Source: Tenrec ecaudatus | Lineage: Eukaryota; Chordata; Mammalia; Afrosoricida; Tenrecidae | Assembly (NCBI RefSeq): GCF_050624435.1 | Contig: NC_134534.1 | Span: forward strand, 69,959,501-70,023,500 | Direction of reading: 5' to 3' | Length of the DNA: 64,000 bases | In this document: positions 55,885 to 64,000 of the stretch, piece after piece | Layout of the letters: every line of letters starts with the position of its first letter | Position numbering within the stretch: the stretch's first letter is position 1 | Notes under the pieces: model-generated | Seen by the model: only the letters and a program-made list of their open reading frames with translations | What the model was told of the DNA's origin: nothing | The model's database searches: none | Program-made: the position numbers and the translations under genes

Positions 55885-56912
55885 GATGAGAGAAAAGAAA
55901 AGATCAAGGTCGACTGCAGTCATACCTGAGGAAAGTAAGAGGTCATTAAAAGGATGGTAAAGAAAGGAAAGATCAAAGCAGGTGTCAAAAGGAGACCTAA
56001 AACCTGTTTTTGATCTTAGAATAGCTAAAGCAAATGGAAAATATGAGGAAGTAAACTAGCTGAACAGAAATTCAAAGGGCAACCCAAAATAAACTATTAT
56101 AATGAAGTGTGCAAAGACCAGAAGTTAGAAAACTTCAAAGGAAAAACAGACTCAGAAAATCTCAAATGGAAAGAACTGAAGAAAAAAAAATCAAGCCTTG
56201 AGTTGCAATATTAAAAGATCCTATGAGCAAAATATTGAACAATACAGGAAGAACTGAAAGGTAGATAGAGGAATGTATAAAGTCAGTGTGCCAAAAGAGG
56301 CATTTAATTATTTCAAGATGTAGCATATAATTAAGAACTGTTGATTATAAAGGACGAAATTCATATGGAACTGAAGGTTTGAGCTGAAAGTAAGGCTCCA
56401 GGAATTAACGAGCTATCCATGAAAATGTTCCGTGAAGAGGAGGGAGCCCTGACCGCTCCCACTAACCCTTGCCAGGAAATTAGAAGAGAGCACCTGACTG
56501 GAAGAGATCCTTATATGTATCCAGGCCACAGAAAAGCGACCCAACAGAATGTGGAAAATATCTAACACCATGATTAATATATTCAGGTAAAATTGGCAGA
56601 TCATTTACCGATGGCTGCAGCAGTGTATCTACAGGAAGCTGCCACAATTCAAAAGCCATGGAACAAGGCATACACTTAGTCTCATCGGATAGGTCTTGGC
56701 TGAAGGCAGAGCACACTAGAACAATATTTACCTTTGTTTTAGTAAATAAGCAAGGAATTTGATTGCATGTATCATAATAACTATGAATAGCATTGAGAAT
56801 GGTGGGAATTACAGAGCATGTAACTTGCTCATGCAGAAACTGTAGAGCAACCAAGAGACAGTTGACTGAACAGAACAACAGAATATTGTCTGCTATAAAA
56901 TCAGAAAAAGAT
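55885..56912 (+). mobile_element. BovB-like RTE, sense, linker and first half of reverse transcriptase
   Basis: Sense copy lacking both ends. 'aatggaaagaactgaagaaa' (56164-56183) is the linker, 'gctccaggaattaacgagct' (56395-56414) the start of the reverse transcriptase, 'ctgactggaagagatcctta' (56493-56512) and 'gatggctgcagcagtgtatc' (56609-56628) the palm. It stops at about 56,912 before the catalytic loop. Stops occur throughout. Confidence 0.8.
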
Positions 56913-56954
56913 TATATCAATGATTTATACTTTCGCCATCCTTATGCACTCTAT

Positions 56955-57076
56955 ATGGTGGGCAAATAGCAAATGAAGGGTTGTTTTTGAGGAAAGCAAT
57001 CCTTGGGGAGAATCATTACTGTATCTACGAACTTCACAGTCATGGGTTTGAATGAAAGTATCCAAGAAATGAGTGT
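56955..57076 (-). other. Extension beyond a BovB 3' end, shared with 41183-41300
   Basis: About 120 bp between the sense BovB on the left and the antisense BovB on the right. It aligns over its whole length with 41183-41300, again directly beyond a BovB 3' terminus. Confidence 0.6.
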
Positions 57077-57875
57077 GGATGTTGTTGTTGTTAGATGCCA
57101 GGAATTGGGTCCCATGCAGAATAACTCTGTATACAGTAGACTAGCACCCCGCCTGGCCCTGTGCTGTCCCCACAATAGTTCCTATGTTTGAATCCATTGT
57201 TGAAATCCAATCCATTTCATTAGGAGCCGTACACATTTTTGCACGATGTCCTTCTACAGGGACTGATCTACTCTGATTACATGTCCAAAGTAGATGAGAC
57301 AATGTCTCACTATCCTTTCCTCTGAGGAGCATTGTGGTTGTACTTCTTTCAAGATATATTTGTTTGTTCTTCTGGCAGCCCATGTTACTTTCAATATTCT
57401 TCGCCAACACAATAGTTCAAATGCATTTATTTTCCTGTGGTCTTCCTTATACAATGTCCAACTTTCACATGCACATGAGGCAATTGGAAATATCATGGTT
57501 CAGGTCAGGCACATCTTGGTCCTCAACATAACATCCTTGCTTTTCAACATTTTGAAGAGATCTTGTGCAAAAGATTTCCCAAACACATACAATGCTTTGT
57601 TTGCCCTTTGACTACTGCCTCCATGAGCATTGATGGTGGGCCCAAGAAAGGCAAAATCCTTGACAACTTCAATCTTTCATTTATTATGATGTTACCTATT
57701 GATCCAGTTGTGAGGGATTTGCTCTCCTTTACATTGAATTCTAATCTATACTGAAGGCTTCAATTCTTTATCTTCATCAGCACATGCTTCAAGTCCTCCT
57801 TACTTTCCATAAGCAAAGTTCTGTCATCTGTAAATCGTTGACTGTTAATAAGTCTCCATCCACTCCTGATGCGAC
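57077..57875 (-). mobile_element. BovB-like RTE, antisense 3' end into the reverse transcriptase
   Basis: 'atgttgttgttgttagatgc' (57079-57098) is the terminus, with 'cttctacagggactgatcta' (57251-57270), 'tcttctggcagcccatgtta' (57367-57386) and 'cattgatggtgggcccaaga' (57628-57647) following in order. It ends at 'gttaataagtctccatccac' (57843-57862), just past the catalytic loop. Confidence 0.86.
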
Positions 57876-59221
57876 CCTGTGCACAGCAGCAGCAATCACA
57901 TCCCAGTCCCTGTGTTACATGACTGTGGCCAGCCCTGAGCAATGGCCCAAGAATTGTGTTCTGGTGCTCAATGTAGAGGTCAAGCAAGGAAAAGAGTAAA
58001 TAAAACAAACAAACAGAAAAACGAACCAACAAAAATCCCGGGCAGAGCAGAACAGAGAGAAAGGGGATCAAGCTAGTGTGGTAAACTGGAAGCTAGTTGA
58101 TAAAAATATTTCATATTTCAAGTAAGAGCCAGAGATGCCCAATGTGTTAAAAGCTAGCAGAAAATGAGTTCTGAGAGGGTAGGTAGCAAAAAAGTTATCA
58201 TAATAACTTGACAAGGACATTCTTAGTTTGGTGGGAAATCAGAAACCTGAGCAGGAATATTTTCAGAAAAAATGGAAAGAGAATTTGGAGATGGTAAATA
58301 AAGACAATCATTTAAAAAAGAATATGCTGTGAACTGGAAAATAAAATGGGGTAAATAGAGGTTAACTATTTTATAGGAGAAATTACAGAATATCTGTATG
58401 TGCACCAGTATCCGTCTAAAGAGAGAGAACATGTGTAATGTAAGACACAGAGAAGATAGTCGCAGGGAAACCCTTGGAAACAAGGAAACGGAATATGGAG
58501 AAACTGGCTTTGGATGGGGAAATGGAGACGTCATCCACAGTCATGTGACTTAACGACAGCAGCGCAGGGGTGAGTATATGATGTAGTGAGACATACTGAA
58601 AAGTTCCTTCTGATTGTTCAGTTTTCTCAAGAAGCAACCAAGGTACAAATTGGCTCAGAATGAGGACCGAGGAAGAAAAAAAAATTGAGGAAATCATACT
58701 ATGGATTAGTCATGAGGATGATGGGTTAGAGGCTTAATTCTTGTCCATTTCATCTGGTGAGGTCTACCAAATCACATTTTTCACTCTGTCATATTTTGGT
58801 GGCTTGCGTGTTGTTTTAGTGCTAGAAGATATGCTTGTATATCAGCAAGGTTACCTAATGGGTGAGTTTTAGTAGAGGTTCCAGATGAAGACAGAGTAGG
58901 AAGGACATATCTGTCTACATCTTTTAAAAATTGTCCACTGATCATTTTATGAGTAGCAGCAGAATATTGTTTGGTGTTCTACTGGATGATGAGCCCCTCA
59001 GATTGGAAGGCACTCAAAATATGATAAGGGCAGGATTGTCCCCTTGAAGAGGAGTCGGTCTTAATGATATGCTGGAGCAAAGTTTTCAGGACCATTATTT
59101 GCTCATGTAGCATGATTCAAAATGATAAAAATCATCTGCAAGCCTATATTATAAATAATAGGATGTAATGAATGGAGCAGGAATCAGGGAACATTCTGTT
59201 GTAAAAATTGAATTGGCACAT
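57876..59221. other. Single-copy stretch of about 1.35 kb
   Basis: No repeat recognised. Minus-strand frames of 93 and 103 codons (58223-58697) overlap each other and show no domain. Confidence 0.4.
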
Positions 59222-60818
59222 ATAAACATATATTGTTTATATAGAATATAGAGTCACTGTACAAAAAAGACTTCATGGACACAACCATTTCAAGAGGGAG
59301 CATATGAGCAAGAACCAATGGTGCTGAAGACAGAAGTCTAAGCTTCATTGGAAGTATTAGCCAAAAATAAGGCTACAGAAATTGACGGAATAACAATTAT
59401 AATGTTTCAACAATCCGATGAAGCGCTGGAAGCATTCCTTCATTCATTTATGCCAGGACATTTGGAAGATAGCTACTTGGCCAACTGACAGGAAAAGATC
59501 CATATTTGTACCTATTCAAAATATAAGTATCCCCAAAGGCTACTCAAATTATAGAACAAATCATTAATATGACATGCAAGTAAAATGTTGCTGGAATCGT
59601 CTAACAGTGGTTGGGAGCAGTACTCTGTCAGGGAGTCAGAGGTTCAGGCGAGATTGAGAAGATGAAGTGGAACAAAGGATATCACCACTGACATCAGATG
59701 GATCGTTGATGAAATCAGAGAATACCAGAAAGGCATTTACGGGTACTTGTGATTCATTGGTTATGCTAAGGACCATACCAAACTATAGATAGCCTGAGAA
59801 GATTAAGAATCCCAGAATACTGTATTATGCTCATGAAGAATCTACACATGAATCAAGAGGCACTGGTACAAACAAAACAAGGGCATAGTTTAAAATCAGG
59901 AAAGGTGTGGGTCAGGACTGCATCCTCTCACCATACTTATTCAATCTGTATGCCGAGTGAATCGTCAGAGAAGCTGTATTATATGAAGAAGAATGTGGCC
60001 TCAAGAATGAGGGAAGGCTATTAACAACATTCAATATGCAGATGACACAACCTTGCTGGTTGAAAGTGGAGAGGACTTACTTGAGGCATTTACTGATGAA
60101 GTCAAGAATTGTAGCCTCCAGTATGGATTGCAACTCAATGAAAAGAAAACTCAAGTCCTCACAACTGGACCAGTAAGTAACGTCACACTAAATAGGGAAA
60201 GGATTTCAGTTTTCCAGGATTTCATCTTACTTAGATTCACCTCAATACACATGCAAGCAGCCGTCAAGATATCAAACAAAGCATTGCCTTGGGTCAACCT
60301 GCTACACAAGAGCTCTTTCAAGTGTTGAAAAGCAAGGATGTTACGTAGAAGAGGAAGGTATGCCTCACCCGAGCCATGGTATTTTTCATTGCCTCATGTG
60401 AGTGTGCAAGTTGGATATTGAATAAGGGAGAATGAAGAAAAACCTATGCATTTGAATTATGATGCAGGAAGATAGTGAAAATACCATGGACTGCCAAAAA
60501 AAACCCCCAAAGAAATCTGTCTTGTAAGAATTATAGCCAGAATGTGCATTAGAGGTAAGGATAGTAAGACTTCATCTGAAATACCTTGGGCATATTGTCA
60601 GGAGAGACCAGTACCTGGAGAAGAACATCATGCTTTGTAAAACAATGGGGGGGGGGCAAAAAAAAGGAAGACCTTTGACAAGATGGGTTGACACAGTAGT
60701 TGAATTGATGTTCTCAAACACAAGATAAATTGTGAAGATAGCACAGTACCGGGCTGTGTTGTACATAGGGCCTCCATGACTTGGAAAGGCCTCAATGGTG
60801 TCTAATAACAAAATTAGG
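59222..60818 (+). mobile_element. BovB-like RTE, sense, 1.6 kb, reverse transcriptase to 3' end
   Basis: Longest uninterrupted BovB copy. It runs from the linker ('catttcaagagggagcatat', 59287-59306) through the palm, keeps an intact Tyr-Ala-Asp-Asp catalytic loop ('caatatgcagatgacacaac', 60032-60051) and a 91-codon piece of domain after it (60053-60328), and ends 'ggtgtctaataacaaaatta' (60796-60815). Several frameshifts and stops precede the loop, so it is not active. It joins a second BovB at 60,819. Confidence 0.88.
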
Positions 60819-61510
60819 CATCGGTGAATGGAAATCTACTGGCATTAACTATTTAGGGTTAGACAATCATATGCTCATCTATACGGGAAATGAAAAATTC
60901 TAGAGGGATGGCTTAATATCTATTGTTAAAAAGAACATTCAATATGTCTCCTGAAATATATTACCTTTAGTTATAGGATGATATTTCTAAACCCACACAC
61001 AAAAAACAGTTAATACAACTACCATTCAAATTTAGGCACGGACTGCTAATGTCATAAGATGAAGAAATAGAAGATTTTTACTAACTTCTGCAGTCTGCAG
61101 TTGATCAAAATGCAATCAAGTTACATTGATAGTTACTGATTAGAATGTGCAAAAGTTGGATGGAGACAGTAGTTGAAAATTATATTCTTGTTAATAGAAA
61201 TGATGCCAGAGATCTCAGGACCATATTTTTTCAAGGCCAATCACTTACTCATTTCAAGTATATTTTTCAACAACAGAAATGTTGATAATATCTGTGACCT
61301 TATTACTATTAACTTATTTTCATATATATCTGGAAAAGATGATAAATTAATTGAATCACAAAAATAATTGGAATTTTTTTAAGCAGCTATTGTTCTAAAC
61401 TGCTGTGTGCGTGCAAGATATCTATCTAGAGTTAAAAAGAGAACAATGGTAAAAAATGAATAATCCTAACTAACCCCAGGATCAGATATTGAGGGGGCAT
61501 GAGAATGGCT
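60819..61510 (+). mobile_element. BovB-like RTE, sense, endonuclease region, head-to-tail with previous copy
   Basis: Starts at once after the 3' terminus of the previous copy with 'ggcatcggtgaatggaaatc' (60817-60836) and runs through 'ttagacaatcatatgctcat' (60860-60879), 'gatgaagaaatagaagattt' (61058-61077) and 'ctgtgaccttattactatta' (61292-61311). It lacks reverse transcriptase and 3' end. Same element region as 13058-13775. Confidence 0.78.
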
Positions 61511-63139
61511 GAAAAACAAACAAACAAACAAAAACACGCAGGAAACAGAGCTACCAATCTTGAGCCTTTTTGTTGTCTGTCAACTTTTCTGTAGTCCCAT
61601 ATTGTCTGAATTTGCTTAAACAGACCCCATTATAAACTTTCTGACTTTCCATCAGTCTTTTAGTTGATGGTACATGTGTCTCGTCTCCCTTAAAGGTTAC
61701 AAATTCCCAGAAGACAGAGTTCATACCAGTTCATGTATAAATTCCAATGCCTTGATTAATGTTAATAAATCTTGGAATTTATAATAGATGTTAGAAATAT
61801 TTTTTAATTACATGCATTGATAAGTACCTCCATCAAACTTTTTTATATTGGGGAAGATTCATTGTATTTTGTAGAAAATTTAAATAAGTTAATTACTTCT
61901 TTGATCTAGAGTTCTAGAGCACACGTTAAGAATTATCTTAACAGTTATTGTTGAACAAACCATTTCAACATGTATAAAATTGTTAAATTGCATAAGTGTG
62001 TCAATGGAATTTAAAAGTAGACAGAGATTCTTGAGATAGAGCCTTACATTCTACAATAGTAAGCAGTGTACACCACATAGTGCCCGTCAATTTAATATTC
62101 GAGAACAAAATGTTGGCAATTATCTTCTAAAACATTAGTCAGGTGAAATTATGTGAAGTTTTCAAAAGATTGAAAATATAAACAATTATTTTCTAGAAAT
62201 CACTGTATATTAGTGGCTACAAAGTGTTGATGTACTGACATGTTTACAAATAAAATAATAGATAGTTGTATTTGGTGAAAAGATTAAGATTAACTTCAAA
62301 AGTATATATAATTATGGTTCTGGTTTATTTCAGAGTCTATGCCTAACCACACACTATGCAAATTAAAAAGATATTATATTCAGTGTTTATGTAATTGTGT
62401 GGTATTTCCTCTAAAATTATAGTGAAAATATCTATAATTAAATAAATGCTCTCTTCAATTACTGCAAAGTCTTATAATCTCTCTGCCTCAGTACATAAAG
62501 GCCTATTATAATATCCTTATGAGAGCTAGCTGCTCATGATAATTCCACACATTTTTCCACTCTTTCTGAGAAGGAAAAAATAATAAATCAGCTCTGCAAA
62601 ATGAACTAGTCACATAAAAACACTAATCTTCAACAATTATTGATAATACCAATACATTCATCCAATAGTGCAAATAGGTTCATTATTTGTTATTGTTTAA
62701 TTTTCATATTACACCTTCAACACTGGAACTGTTTTAGATATTTCAAAACAGAAAATGAGCTTTGGGTTATTTTCAGTCGAATGATCTATCATTCATTCAT
62801 TCCCTACATTTGCCAATAATGACAAAGAAACAACTGCATCTGGATCCATTTTCAAACTATTTGATGTAACAGTTTTCAAAAGAAAAGCCAACTGAATAAA
62901 GTAATTAATCAATTTAAGTCTAAAGTTATTATTGCCAGTTGGCTCGCCATGATGTGACCGCTGAGAGCCTTCATCCTTGCTCATTTTCCTCTTTGTCTTT
63001 TATGTTAAAATGTGTTCTCATCTTTGCAACCATGTTAAAATAAATCAAATTAGCTTTAATATTTCTGTGATGGCATTAGACTGCACCTTCATGTTTCAAC
63101 ATATTTAATATCTAGTCTTTTCATATCTTAACGTTTGTA
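61511..63139. other. Single-copy A+T-rich stretch of about 1.6 kb
   Basis: Apart from a short (CAAA)n-like run at 61516-61533 nothing is recognised. No exon-like frame. Confidence 0.45.
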
Positions 63140-63297
63140 ACATATCCATTGGTTATCCTTATGGTCAGCAGTTTGAGACCACCAGCTGCTTCTGTGGAGA
63201 AAGACTGGGCTTTGTACCCTCATAAACAGTTACATCTGAGAAACCCATAGGGGGTGTTGCTGTGAATCAACATTGACTCTGTGGCAGTGATTTTGTT
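63140..63297 (+). mobile_element. AfroSINE, sense
   Basis: 'tggtcagcagtttgagacca' (63162-63181), 'tgtggagaaagactgggctt' (63193-63212) and 'tcaacattgactctgtggca' (63267-63286) cover B-box, middle and tail. The head is worn. Confidence 0.75.
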
Positions 63298-63789
63298 TTT
63301 ATTTGATTTTGGTGTTTTGTTTCCTTCTTATACCATGGAGCTGAGAACTTATCTTACTGTGACTTCTCTTCCGCTTATTATTAAACTTGAGCTATTATTG
63401 ATTTCCAAGTTAAGATTAAGAACCAGAGAATATGATAACTGTAATGGACCTCAGTCTGTTATGTGATCCCATCTTGCTTCATGGCTGAAGAATGAGGTAC
63501 AGAGATAAGATGTAATGTCTGTACGGAGCTAAATAGTAAGAGAAGCTTAACATGGAATTGGAGACTTTAACCAGTATTCTACCTTGCACTCTATGAACAG
63601 AGAAGGAATATATGTTATATTCTTCACATGCTAATTAGAATATAGCCAATTGCATATTTATTAGGCCACCTATTTCTCAAACTGGTAATATTTAAAGTCA
63701 TCTCTAGAAAATCAAGTAAAGACTCATTAAACAGCATATGTTGTGTTAACAAGAGATCTCTACAATGTTCTAAAACATTCCTTATAGAT
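63298..63789. other. Stretch without recognised features
   Basis: Nothing recognised. Confidence 0.4.
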
Positions 63790-64000
63790 CTCGGAGATCT
63801 ATGTGTAACCTCCTCTCTGGGAGATGGGCAATGGGGAGACGGGTGAGGGGAGACACCGGGGAGTGTAAGATAAGATATAATAATTATTTATAAACTATCA
63901 AGGGACCAGGGGTGGGATCGGGGAGGGAGGGGGATGGGGAAAAAAAAGGGAAACCGAGCTGATTCCAGGAACCCAAGTGGAAGGTGAATTATGAGAGTGA
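63790..64000 (+). mobile_element. LINE 3'-tail family, sense, runs off the window
   Basis: 'tgtgtaacctcctctctggg' (63802-63821), 'gtgaggggagacaccgggga' (63843-63862) and 'aattatttataaactatcaa' (63882-63901) are the sense body. The 3' end with its polyadenylation signal should lie about 100 bp beyond 64,000. Confidence 0.75.

Noticed and set aside
56480-56878. 132-codon minus-strand frame
   Set aside because: It is antisense to a BovB reverse transcriptase remnant.
55885-57875. One twin-primed BovB (sense then antisense)
   Set aside because: The sense part lies beyond the 3' end of the antisense copy, the wrong side for a 5' inversion, so two insertions are more likely.

Overview
The window looks like A+T-rich, repeat-dense mammalian nuclear DNA with no gene I can support. 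The repeat fauna points to an afrotherian. About twenty tRNA-derived SINEs match the AfroSINE type. About a dozen and a half pieces belong to an RTE-clade (BovB-like) LINE of the afrotherian kind. A 179-bp hAT MITE of the SPIN type is also present, and among afrotherians SPIN is known from tenrecs. My best guess is a tenrec such as Echinops telfairi. All family names rest on recall and reading, not on a database search.

Layout. Positions 1-4,700 hold a T-rich antisense LINE tail, then an antisense BovB with a younger repeat inside it, then an RTE 3' end. Positions 4,700-9,000 are mostly single-copy with three AfroSINEs. Positions 9,000-15,000 hold two antisense LINE tails, a 41-bp minisatellite, SINEs and a BovB endonuclease-region fragment. 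Positions 15,000-22,200 are almost solid repeat: BovB pieces, a dead mariner, another BovB, then two long antisense LINE tails of about 2.1 and 1.35 kb. Positions 22,200-35,800 alternate single-copy stretches with medium-reiteration repeats, a mini-mariner, MIR, L2, SINEs, GAAG tracts and the SPIN-like element.

Positions 37,500-46,600 are the most structured part. They contain a sense LINE tail split by a second hAT element, a decayed endogenous-retrovirus pol piece joined to BovB, a 2-kb antisense BovB carrying two nested insertions, a deleted mariner, and a LINE-tail insertion with an inverted 5' part. Positions 46,900-53,600 hold an old L1, LINE tails, BovB, an LTR-like stretch and SINEs. 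Positions 53,600-64,000 hold BovB copies in both orientations, including two joined head to tail, separated by single-copy A+T-rich DNA.

The longest open frames (100-153 codons) are explained by these repeats and none looks like a host exon. The window is probably intergenic or deep intronic. I found no undescribed gene system. The points worth following are structural: a SINE insertion carrying an inverted copy of its own flank, a twin-priming type inversion, a 3' extension shared by two BovB copies, poly(A)-only duplication scars, and a high-copy LINE tail whose coding part is nowhere in the window.
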